A stretch of 5,489 nucleotides of DNA from Minisyncoccota bacterium (GCA_021734725.1 JAIPIM010000279.1:1-5489); one strand, 5' to 3'; numbered from the stretch's first letter, positions 1-5,371 are shown. Numbers and translations are program-made. The notes: a model not told the origin generated them from the sequence alone.

Positions 1-1611
1 CTCGACCTCAAGCATCTCTCGGCTCGCATCGTCCAGTTCCTCGCACTTCCATACGTGCCGCCCCGGAACCAGATACCCCTTGGCTATCTGCACGAAATCC
101 GGGTAGGGCCGGTCGCTGCGGATACTCCGCAGTTCAGTGTTGCCGCGTCGCCGGTCATAGAAGCGGTCTTCCCACTGAGCGACCATTCCCAAGTGCTGAT
201 TGTTCAAGATAATGGACTTCACTCCAATATCCTCGGCATGCACCGTTCCAAGCTCCTGAATATTCATCTGGAAACTGCCGTCACCGTCAATATTGATGAC
301 CGTGGTATCCGGGCAGGCCACTTTCGCGCCGATGGCAGACGGCAGTCCAAAGCCCATGGCCCCGAGACCGCCAGACGTAAGCAACTGCCGGGGGCGCTCA
401 AACTGGTAGTATTGGGCAGCCCACATTTGGTGCTGACCGACGCCGGTCACCACAATGGCCTTTCCATCGGTATGCCGGGAGAGAGCCTCCACCACGTACT
501 GCGGTTGAAGCCTCTCGCTTTTTTGGTATTTAAACGGAAACGCCCGCTTCCATTCTTGAACCTGCGTATGCCAAGCCTCGCATTTCTTGCGAATGGGTTT
601 CGCCAGAAGCTTGCGCAGTACAACCTTTACATCACCGATCACGCCGATATCCGAACGAACGTTTTTGTTGATTTCTGAAGGATCAATATCGACGTGTATG
701 ATTGTTGCTTTCCGCGCAAACGTGTCGACCTTGCCGGTCACCCGGTCATCAAAGCGCACCCCGAGTCCAATCAGCAGGTCACACTCGTTCGCGGCATAAT
801 TACCATAGTAGGAACCATGCATACCCAGCCAGTGCAGCGACAATGGATGGGCATCGGGAAACGCACCCACACCCATGAGAGTTGTCACAACAGGTATGTT
901 GAATTCTTCCACGAACTTCCGCAATTCTCTGTGGGCATCCGCCGCGATTATGCCGCCCCCCGCATAAATGCATGGGCGTTCACTGGCCTCGATCGCCTCA
1001 CGGATGCGCTCAATATCCCGTCCCTTTATCGCTGGCTCGGGTTCATACCCCGGGAGGCGACCACGGTCTTGAAAATCCGGGACACAAAGAGCCTGCTGAA
1101 CATCCTTGGGAAGATCGACAACGACCGGCCCCGGCCGCCCACTGTTCGCCAGGTAAAAGGCTTCGGCAAAAACTTCACAGATATCGTTCACATCGAGCAC
1201 CAGAAAACTGTGCTTGCAGACGGGACGCGTAATACCGATAATGTCCGTTTCCTGGAAAGCATTCTTGCCGATGAAGGTGTGCGGCACCTGGCCGGTGACC
1301 GCGACCATTGGAACAGAATCCATATAGGCATCCGTGATGCCGGTAACCAAATTGGTGGCACCGGGACCGCTGGTCGCCATGCAGACGCCTGTTTTCCCCG
1401 TCGCGCGCGCATAACCGGCGGCGGCAAACGCCCCGCCCTGTTCATGCCGAGGCAGAATCACGCGAACGGGCGAATCACACAACGCTTGATGCAGTTCCAT
1501 GGATGCGCCGCCAGGATACGCAAATATCACATCGACATTTTGTTGCTCCAGGCACTGAACAACAATCTGCGCCCCCTTCATCGTCTTTTGTGTTGCCGCT
1601 TTTGCTCCCAT
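1..1611 (-). CDS. ilvB: Acetolactate synthase large (catalytic) subunit, 3' end cut by the window edge
   Basis: This ThDP-dependent enzyme condenses two pyruvates to 2-acetolactate, or pyruvate with 2-ketobutyrate, in the first common step of Val/Leu/Ile synthesis. It acts in the cytosol, normally with a small regulatory subunit (IlvN/IlvH) that is not in view. The frame is open for 537 codons down to base 1. Family members run about 560-590 residues, so only the extreme C-terminus is missing. Visible motifs in order are YPGGA (32-36), RHEQG with the ThDP-activating Glu57, TSGPGATN (80-87), GQVP (107-110), FQETD (119-123), and the ThDP/Mg motif from GDG (443-445) to the NN pair at 470-471. 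LGMVAQW (474-480) follows, its Trp corresponding to the herbicide-site Trp of plant and bacterial AHAS. The start at 1611 is preferred over the in-frame ATG at 1581 because AGAGGAAA lies just upstream. Expression is probably governed by the attenuator at 1693-1851. Identity as biosynthetic AHAS rather than another ThDP enzyme is very likely. The ilvB versus ilvI paralogue name is a convention. Confidence 0.96.
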   Translation of the reverse strand, partial: MGAKAATQKTMKGAQIVVQCLEQQNVDVIFAYPGGASMELHQALCDSPVRVILPRHEQGGAFAAAGYARATGKTGVCMATSGPGATNLVTGITDAYMDSVPMVAVTGQVPHTFIGKNAFQETDIIGITRPVCKHSFLVLDVNDICEVFAEAFYLANSGRPGPVVVDLPKDVQQALCVPDFQDRGRLPGYEPEPAIKGRDIERIREAIEASERPCIYAGGGIIAADAHRELRKFVEEFNIPVVTTLMGVGAFPDAHPLSLHWLGMHGSYYGNYAANECDLLIGLGVRFDDRVTGKVDTFARKATIIHVDIDPSEINKNVRSDIGVIGDVKVVLRKLLAKPIRKKCEAWHTQVQEWKRAFPFKYQKSERLQPQYVVEALSRHTDGKAIVVTGVGQHQMWAAQYYQFERPRQLLTSGGLGAMGFGLPSAIGAKVACPDTTVINIDGDGSFQMNIQELGTVHAEDIGVKSIILNNQHLGMVAQWEDRFYDRRRGNTELRSIRSDRPYPDFVQIAKGYLVPGRHVWKCEELDDASREMLEVE

Positions 1612-1692
1612 AACTGTTTCCTCTGTAGCTTAAACCACAATCGTACGTGTGAATCCGTTCTTTAAAACACCTCTCCGCAAGATGCTCTGTAG

Positions 1693-1734
1693 AAAAAAAA
1701 GCGCCATCCGCAAGTGTTGCCCGACGATGGCGCT
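1693..1734 (-). terminator. Rho-independent terminator acting as the ilvB attenuator
   Basis: Read on the minus strand, AGCGCCATC (1734-1726) and GATGGCGCT (1708-1700) form a perfect 9-bp GC-rich stem. The 17-nt apical part can fold further (GCAA/TTGC around a CAC loop). The stem runs directly into eight U residues (1700-1693). It lies between the leader ORF and ilvB, about 80 nt before the ilvB ATG. Its place in the 5' leader of a biosynthetic gene, behind a Val-rich leader ORF, makes it an attenuator rather than an end-of-gene terminator. It would also stop any serA read-through into ilvB. The structure is seen directly; the regulatory role is inferred. Confidence 0.88.
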
Positions 1735-1770
1735 GCTGGATCAAAGGTTTGGCGCGACAGGAAGCTCAAC

Positions 1771-1851
1771 TCACCAATGCACCCCCCGTGACCCGGCAGC
1801 AACCGCCGCCGGGCTTGGTACAACAACCGCAAGATGCTTCCACGTGTACAT
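1771..1851 (-). CDS. Val-rich leader peptide of the ilvB attenuator (26 aa)
   Basis: This short ORF starts at ATG 1851 and stops at TGA 1771, inside the transcribed leader of ilvB. It encodes 26 residues including LAVVVPSPAAVAAG (7-20), with Val at 9, 10, 11, 17 and 24, one Leu and no Ile. The consecutive control codons are GTT GTT GTA. The arrangement recalls the E. coli ivbL peptide, which also carries Val runs next to Pro/Ser/Ala residues. A weak purine-rich site (GGAG, or GGA closer in) lies upstream. The Val triplet ends 5 nt before the 5' arm of the hairpin at 1792-1813, so a ribosome stalled there would cover that arm. The peptide itself needs no function; its translation would be the sensor. 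Two Trp residues (4 and 26) are a curiosity. Homology to ivbL is not claimed, only analogous design. Confidence 0.72.
   Translation of the reverse strand: MYTWKHLAVVVPSPAAVAAGSRGVHW
1792..1813 (-). promoter_or_regulatory. Leader hairpin (1:2 structure) competing with the antiterminator
   Basis: In the RNA, CCCGGCGGC (1813-1805) pairs with GCTGCCGGG (1800-1792) around a GGTT tetraloop: nine pairs, one of them G-U. It lies within the leader ORF just after the Val codons. Its 3' arm plus loop (GGTTGCTGCCGGG, 1804-1792) can instead pair imperfectly with CCAGCAGCGCC downstream (about 1739-1729). That contains a GCTGC/GCAGC core, flanking GG/CC pairs and one mismatch. This alternative would sequester the 5' arm of the terminator at 1726-1734. 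The hairpin is seen directly; the switch is a model. Confidence 0.66.
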
Positions 1852-1909
1852 GGTTATCGTCCGTCTCCAAAAGGTCCCGCTAAAAGGGCGTCTTCATACC
1901 AACATGATT

Positions 1910-1938
1910 AATGTACTGGAATGTTTTACAGCTGTCAA
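1910..1938 (-). promoter_or_regulatory. Sigma70-type promoter for the ilvB leader
   Basis: On the minus strand a perfect -35 TTGACA (1938-1933) is separated by exactly 17 nt from TACATT (1915-1910, 4/6 match to TATAAT). It begins 19 nt after the serA stop codon. Predicted transcription starts near 1903, giving a leader of roughly 290 nt before ilvB that contains the whole attenuator. This indicates that ilvB has its own promoter and does not depend on serA transcription. Confidence 0.7.
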
Positions 1939-1945
1939 CACAGCT
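1930..1945. repeat. Short inverted repeat over the ilvB -35 element
   Basis: On the minus strand, AGCTGT and ACAGCT form a 6-bp inverted repeat around GTTG, and the repeat covers most of the TTGACA box. It has no U-tract, so it is a poor serA terminator. It could be an operator half-site pair or chance. Confidence 0.3.
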
Positions 1946-1956
1946 TCTTCACGAAG

Positions 1957-3528
1957 TCACGGGATTGACACCGAAAATACCACTTCCGCACCAACCTCGG
2001 TCTTGATCCTGCTCACCATCTCCTCGGCCACACGGCGATTGGTCTTGAGCACCGCCAGCGACCGACTCCCTGAATGCTCGTGCGGAGCCCGGATATCATC
2101 AATATTGATACCGCTGTCCGCCACCGCGCCCGTGATTTTTGCCAGCACGCCGGGGCGGTCTTCGTAAACCACGATCAAACTGGCACCCCGCGGATCAAAA
2201 TACAGATCCTCAAAATTATTGATGCGCGAGACCATCAGCTTGCCTTCCGTTATGGTGCCGCGGACACTGACCTGCCGAATCAGTTCTTCTCCTTCCAGCA
2301 GGTCAATGGTTATCGAATTACCGTACCCCTTCTCACTGTCCGTATCACGAACCTCAAAGTCCACCTTCCGGTCGTTCAGATAATCTTCCGCTTCCTGCGG
2401 TTCGCTCAGCGCGTCAAAATCGGCCGAGATGCCAGCCACGATAGGAGACAGGAACCACTTTGCAAACCGTTTCAGCTCGCCGTAAAAACTGCATTCAATG
2501 CGTCGAACACGCGTATGCGTACCGAGGTAATGGCGTGCCAATAAGGCGATATCGTACGCCAGCTCCTGATAGGCCACATCCAAGTCGTCAGGCACTTGTT
2601 TGTTAACCACAAACTTGGTGACACCACGCTCCGCGTAGGCGACCAGCTGTTCAGCCGCGCGACGAGCGGCATTCGTGTTCGCTTCAACCGTGCTTGCACC
2701 CAAATGGGGCAACATAACGTCCGCGATGTCGGCCACACTTTTGTCACCGGCTGCATCGGAGGGATAAACATCGTTCACGAAACCAATATTCTTCTCCGCT
2801 TTAACGGCTCGAATATCATCCTCAACCACGACACCGGCGCGCGCGCAGTTGACCAGGACAGCACCCGGCTTCATGAGGCTCAGCAAGTCTTTGTTCACCA
2901 TGCCGCGCGTTTCATCGGTCTCCGGCACGTGCAAGGTTACGTAATCCGACCGCGAAAAAAGCTCCGGCAGGGATACAAGACCGATCCCAAGCTCTTCCGC
3001 CCGCCGGTTCGACAGCAGAGGATCGTACCCCAGAACCTTTACGTCAAATCCCTCGAGCCGTCGCGCAACAAGCTGTCCAATGTTTCCAAGCCCGACGATC
3101 CCCACCGTTTTCTCGGCCAATTCCCGTCCCATAAACTTCTTTTTCTCCCACAACCCCTCCCGAACGCTCCGGTCCGCCGGACAAACATGCCTGCAGTAAG
3201 CAAGAATCAAGGCAATCACCTCTTCCGCAACCGCATTGGCATTCGCCCCCGGCGTATTCATCACGTCAATTTTCTGACGCCGCGCATATTTCGTATCAAT
3301 CGTATTGTACCCGCTGCCGGCCCGGACAATAAGACGCAACTTGGGGAATGCGTCGATAACTTCCTGGGATACCTTGTTGCTCCGGACAATAAGCGCCTCC
3401 GTCTCCGGATATTGTTGCGCCAGCTCCAACAGGTCACCGTCGGGTTCCTGGATCACCGTCATATCTCGGTCTTCAAGTATCTCCTTGGCCACAGCATTCA
3501 ATTTTGTGGGGATCAATACGTGCTTCAT
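1957..3528 (-). CDS. serA: D-3-phosphoglycerate dehydrogenase, long form with C-terminal ACT domain
   Basis: SerA oxidises 3-phosphoglycerate to 3-phosphohydroxypyruvate with NAD+, the committing step of serine synthesis, in the cytosol. The 523-residue length matches the long-form (type I) class. It has an N-terminal substrate domain with VRSNKV (48-53) and RAGSGYNTID (69-78). An NAD Rossmann domain follows, with GLGNIG (146-151) and the ribose-binding Asp169 in the GYD motif. Next come the catalytic Arg230 in NCARAG and His275 in PHLGAST, then an intervening ASB-type domain (about 315-440). The ACT domain (about 449-523) has DRPGVL at 457-462, which in the family mediates serine feedback or oligomer control. 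The third catalytic position, normally Glu in a DVF.xEP motif, reads NDVYPSD, so Asp258 stands where Glu is expected. The start at 3528 has a strong GGAAGGA site about 7 nt upstream. It is divergent from lexA; ilvB follows after 345 nt with its own promoter. No strong terminator follows the gene. Confidence 0.96.
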   Translation of the reverse strand: MKHVLIPTKLNAVAKEILEDRDMTVIQEPDGDLLELAQQYPETEALIVRSNKVSQEVIDAFPKLRLIVRAGSGYNTIDTKYARRQKIDVMNTPGANANAVAEEVIALILAYCRHVCPADRSVREGLWEKKKFMGRELAEKTVGIVGLGNIGQLVARRLEGFDVKVLGYDPLLSNRRAEELGIGLVSLPELFSRSDYVTLHVPETDETRGMVNKDLLSLMKPGAVLVNCARAGVVVEDDIRAVKAEKNIGFVNDVYPSDAAGDKSVADIADVMLPHLGASTVEANTNAARRAAEQLVAYAERGVTKFVVNKQVPDDLDVAYQELAYDIALLARHYLGTHTRVRRIECSFYGELKRFAKWFLSPIVAGISADFDALSEPQEAEDYLNDRKVDFEVRDTDSEKGYGNSITIDLLEGEELIRQVSVRGTITEGKLMVSRINNFEDLYFDPRGASLIVVYEDRPGVLAKITGAVADSGINIDDIRAPHEHSGSRSLAVLKTNRRVAEEMVSRIKTEVGAEVVFSVSIP

Positions 3529-3583
3529 CGTTTTCCTTCCTTCAATGCTTGGACGGATTCAGAGTATCGTGCTACTAAAAACA

Positions 3584-3612
3584 TCGACGCACGGTAAGCA
3601 AAAACATATAAT
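3584..3612 (+). promoter_or_regulatory. Possible rightward promoter in the serA-lexA gap
   Basis: A perfect TATAAT (3607-3612) is preceded at 17 nt by TCGACG (3584-3589, four of six matches to TTGACA). The predicted start near 3619 would give lexA a leader of about 245 nt. It overlaps the leftward -10 of serA: the sequence CATATAATATG is nearly symmetric, so the two promoters would share one unwinding region and compete. Confidence 0.45.
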
Positions 3613-3637
3613 ATGGCCGACAACACCATCAAATCAA
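3608..3637 (-). promoter_or_regulatory. Probable serA promoter
   Basis: On the minus strand TTGATT (3637-3632, 4/6) is followed after 18 nt by TATTAT (3613-3608, 5/6 match to TATAAT). A start near 3601 gives a serA 5' leader of about 73 nt ending in the GGAAGGA ribosome-binding site. It lies back to back with the rightward TATAAT. Confidence 0.5.
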
Positions 3638-3738
3638 ACGTCGTCGCCGACGCGGATGTGAACATCTCGCTTGAGATTCAGCCGGGCATCTCCGAACCGG
3701 AAGAAAAAGTCAAGACTACTTGCATTAGCTCGCATTAA
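3613..3738 (+). CDS. Doubtful 41-codon ORF or gene remnant upstream of lexA
   Basis: The ORF runs from ATG 3613 to TAA 3736-3738 and encodes a small acidic peptide starting MADNTIKSNVVADADVNISL. No family is recognised and there is no signal peptide or membrane segment. For: the first 33 codons have the G/C-rich third positions expected of coding DNA in this genome (24 of 33), with a plausible start. Against: no good ribosome-binding site, and the predicted rightward transcript starts just after the ATG. The last codons (ACT ACT TGC ATT AGC TCG CAT) look like non-coding DNA. It could be a truncated 5' end of a lost gene whose reading frame now runs into the lexA promoter region, or a chance ORF. 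Confidence 0.3.
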   Translation: MADNTIKSNVVADADVNISLEIQPGISEPEEKVKTTCISSH

Positions 3739-3748
3739 ACAGTATTTT
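3720..3748 (+). promoter_or_regulatory. lexA: Possible proximal lexA promoter
   Basis: TTGCAT (3720-3725, weak -35) is followed after 17 nt by TATTTT (3743-3748, 4/6). It sits in an AT-rich stretch about 115 nt before lexA and overlaps two copies of the direct repeat GCATTA, placing a potential operator over the core promoter. The box matches are weak. Confidence 0.3.
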
Positions 3749-3786
3749 ATTTGTTAGCATAAACTGTCCCAGCGGTTCGTGCATGA
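3722..3786 (+). repeat. Run of GCAT-type direct repeats upstream of lexA
   Basis: GCATTA occurs at 3722-3727 and 3732-3737, exactly 10 bp (one helical turn) apart. GCATAA follows at 3757-3762 and GCATGA at 3781-3786, with start spacings of 10, 25 and 24 bp. The second and third copies extend to GCATTAAAC and GCATAAAC. GCATAAAC recurs at 4556-4563 in the lexA-ruvA gap. The same-face spacing suggests protein binding sites, possibly LexA autoregulation, but this is inference from spacing alone. Confidence 0.35.
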
Positions 3787-3863
3787 ATGATAACAGACGG
3801 TAGTCCCACTCTGTCGCCCGCGAGACACTACGAACATACACAAAAATCAGGAGCCAACGGAGA

Positions 3864-4484
3864 ATGAAGGGATTAACTACAAAACAGCAGGAAATTCTCG
3901 ATTTTATCGATCAGTTCAATCGGCGCGAAGGTATGGCCCCCACGGTCTACGAGATCGCGGATTATTTCGACATCAAGTCCGCCACTGCGTTCGCGCACCT
4001 GCGCGCACTGCAACGCAAAGGCTATGTTTCACGTACGTCAAAGGCTCGCAGTTTGACTTTGCTGCGCTCGGACAGCCCGCGTCACCTGTCGCTCACGCTC
4101 AGCATTCCTTTGCTGGGACGCATCAGCGCCGGGGTCCCCCTGCTTGCCGAAGAACACGTCGAATCCACCATTAAATTCGACCCTACACTGCTGCCGAAAG
4201 GTGCTGGCGGACACAAGCTGTTCGCATTGCGGGTTACCGGTGAGAGCATGCGTGATCTGGGTATCATAGACGGCGATGTGGTTATCGCGGAACAGCGGGA
4301 TGACTGGTCCATCGGCGATATTGTTGTCGCTTTGGTCGATAACGAAACCACGGTAAAAAGCCTCTATGTCCACAATAATCAGATTGAATTACGGCCGGCA
4401 AACGCCGATTATAAGCCACAGTTTTACACACCCGATCAAGTGTATATCCAGGGCGTAGTGGTTGCTCTTAACCGGACATACTAG
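3864..4484 (+). CDS. lexA: LexA, self-cleaving SOS response repressor
   Basis: LexA represses DNA-damage genes and cleaves itself when stimulated by RecA-ssDNA filaments. The 206-residue length is typical (E. coli LexA has 202). The N-terminal winged helix (1 to about 67) opens MKGLTTKQQEILDFI. The C-terminal S24-type peptidase/dimer domain starts about residue 80. The scissile bond is Ala89-Gly90 in GRISAGVPLLAEE, the nucleophile is Ser128 in VTGESM, and the general-base Lys165 is in TTVKSL, so all cleavage parts are intact. The recognition-helix segment SATAFAHLRAL (39-49) is one residue shorter than the E. coli and B. subtilis equivalents and lacks the E. coli Asn and Glu contact residues, so the operator is probably not CTGT-N8-ACAG. 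The start at 3864 is supported by AGGAG (3849-3853) 10 nt upstream; a second GGAGA is too close. It is divergent from serA, and ruvA follows after 229 nt on the same strand. Confidence 0.97.
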   Translation: MKGLTTKQQEILDFIDQFNRREGMAPTVYEIADYFDIKSATAFAHLRALQRKGYVSRTSKARSLTLLRSDSPRHLSLTLSIPLLGRISAGVPLLAEEHVESTIKFDPTLLPKGAGGHKLFALRVTGESMRDLGIIDGDVVIAEQRDDWSIGDIVVALVDNETTVKSLYVHNNQIELRPANADYKPQFYTPDQVYIQGVVVALNRTY

Positions 4485-4511
4485 GAGCCTGCTTCTTGCA
4501 GGGAAGACTCC
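4484..4511 (+). other. Hairpin abutting the lexA stop codon
   Basis: GGAG (4484-4487) and CTCC (4508-4511) enclose CCTGC-TTCTT-GCAGG (4488-4502), with a five-base bulge on the 3' side. There is no following U-tract, so intrinsic termination is unlikely. It may protect the 3' end of the lexA message, or be part of the structured spacer that follows. Confidence 0.35.
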
Positions 4512-4528
4512 GTGTTTCCGCGGTGAAT

Positions 4529-4603
4529 CGGCGATCGTGGCACCAGCGGTTTTCGGCATAAACCCGAAAGACCCTCGGAAGAACCAATGGGTGTCGGTTG
4601 CCG
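4529..4603 (+). ncRNA. Candidate structured RNA element in the lexA-ruvA spacer
   Basis: Two nested helices can be drawn. The outer one pairs 4529-4544 (CGGCGATCG..GCACC, 2-nt bulge) with 4590-4603 (GGTGTCGGTTGCCG), 14 pairs including three G-U. The inner one pairs GGTTTTCGG (4548-4556) with CCGAAAGACC (4564-4573) around CATAAAC, nine pairs with one bulged A. The internal loop is strongly asymmetric: AGC on one side and 16 nt on the other. The G-U pairs fit a plus-strand transcript, since they would be A-C mismatches in the antisense RNA. No known family (4.5S, tmRNA, 6S, riboswitch) is recognised. It may be a ruvA 5' element, a small RNA, or chance folding. The inner part is also a DNA inverted repeat (TTTCGG-N7-CCGAAA) that a dimeric regulator could bind. 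Confidence 0.33.
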
Positions 4604-4623
4604 TTAGGGCTCTCCCAATTGAG

Positions 4624-4651
4624 TTGCAGCGTTGCCGACATATCATATATT
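4624..4651 (+). promoter_or_regulatory. ruvA: Possible ruvA promoter
   Basis: TTGCAG (4624-4629, weak -35) is followed after 16 nt by TATATT (4646-4651, 5/6 match to TATAAT), 62 nt before the ruvA start. The 229-nt gap after lexA makes a separate promoter reasonable. No recognisable E. coli-type (CTGT-N8-ACAG) or B. subtilis-type (GAAC-N4-GTTC) LexA box overlaps it. Confidence 0.4.
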
Positions 4652-4713
4652 GTGAAGGCAATGCGAACAGTCAGGCAGCAGCCTCTCGAAAGACTAAACA
4701 GGAAATTCCAGTC

Positions 4714-5322
4714 GTGATTGATCGTTTGTCCGGCAAACTCGTTACATGTGACCTTACCGAAATTGTGGTGGACGTCAACAACGTAGGGTATGCACTGACG
4801 GTACCCATGAGCACCTTTGACAAGTTGCCTCGAGTGGGAGCAGACGTTGTACTGCATACATACCTCCATGTGAGAGAAGATCTTCTGCAATTGTATGGCT
4901 TTGCTGACCTTCGTGAGCGTCGGCTGTTCCGACTTTTAATTAGTGTATCTGGAGTCGGCCCTCGACTCGCCTTGAATGTCTTGAGTTCCATGTCTGTTGA
5001 AAGCTTCTGCGGCGCTGTTTTGAATGGGGACGTGAAGGCATTGACGCGGGTTAATGGTCTGGGGAAGCGCTCCGGGGAAAGACTTGTTGTAGAATTGCGT
5101 GAGAAAATCTCCGAGATCGAACCGGAAATCGCGTTAGGCGGCAGCAGAGAAAACACCACCGTGACTCCGGAAATGCAAGATGCGGCCGCGGCGCTTGAAA
5201 CATTGGGATTTAAAAGCGACGTAGCCCGTAAGACGGTCCAGAACCTGGCAGCCAACCTGCCGCGGGAAGAACACTCGGCGGAAACGTTCATTCGTCAGGC
5301 GCTTCGTACATTAAACTCGTAG
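4714..5322 (+). CDS. ruvA: RuvA, Holliday-junction DNA-binding subunit
   Basis: RuvA tetramers bind four-way DNA junctions and load RuvB hexamers for branch migration during recombinational repair. The protein is 202 residues, the normal size. Domain I (OB fold, 1 to about 63) starts MIDRLSGKLV and ends with the signature VREDLLQLYGF (53-63). Domain II carries two helix-hairpin-helix motifs: SVSGVGPRLALNVL (77-90) and RVNGLGKRSGERL (112-124). A linker (about 135-152) leads to domain III (about 153-202, with ALETLGF), which binds RuvB. In the second hairpin the usual K-T/K-A-E-R reads K-R-S-G-E-R, a mild variant. The start is GTG at 4714, with AGGA 10 nt upstream (4700-4703). The frame stays open upstream to ATG 4462, but those 84 codons lack RuvA similarity and overlap lexA. 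ruvB follows after 49 nt. Confidence 0.95.
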   Translation: MIDRLSGKLVTCDLTEIVVDVNNVGYALTVPMSTFDKLPRVGADVVLHTYLHVREDLLQLYGFADLRERRLFRLLISVSGVGPRLALNVLSSMSVESFCGAVLNGDVKALTRVNGLGKRSGERLVVELREKISEIEPEIALGGSRENTTVTPEMQDAAAALETLGFKSDVARKTVQNLAANLPREEHSAETFIRQALRTLNS

Positions 5323-5371
5323 CCCTTCGGTTACTGTGAATAAGCAACAATGGCCATACCCCAAAAATACC

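Noticed and set aside
55..1665. Long plus-strand ORFs (55-678, 694-1665) opposite ilvB
   Set aside because: They are antisense to an unmistakable acetolactate synthase frame with all catalytic motifs, and their translations show no recognisable family.
1930..1956. serA intrinsic terminator just after its stop codon
   Set aside because: Only a 6-bp inverted repeat without a U-tract is present, and it overlaps the ilvB -35 box.
1649..2167. 172-codon plus-strand ORF across the ilvB leader and serA 3' end
   Set aside because: It crosses the attenuator, the promoter and the end of serA on the opposite strand. No family similarity was seen.
2596..3597. 333-codon plus-strand ORF opposite serA
   Set aside because: It is antisense to serA, whose domains, length and ribosome-binding site are clear. 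The long open frame reflects codon bias of the real gene.
3749..3863. Canonical LexA boxes (CTGT-N8-ACAG or GAAC-N4-GTTC) before lexA
   Set aside because: CTGT, GTTC and GAAC each occur (about 3764-3835) but never with a properly spaced inverted partner.
4484..4511. Intrinsic terminator after lexA
   Set aside because: The hairpin is present but is followed by GTGTTTCC rather than a U-tract.
4605..4640. tRNA-like D-arm on the minus strand (CAACTCAATTGGGAGAGC)
   Set aside because: The D-stem has a mismatch, and no anticodon stem, T-arm or acceptor stem could be built around it.
4462..4713. Upstream extension of the ruvA frame to ATG 4462 (84 extra codons)
   Set aside because: The extension overlaps the lexA 3' end, resembles no RuvA, and a GTG with AGGA spacing at 4714 gives a canonical 202-residue RuvA.
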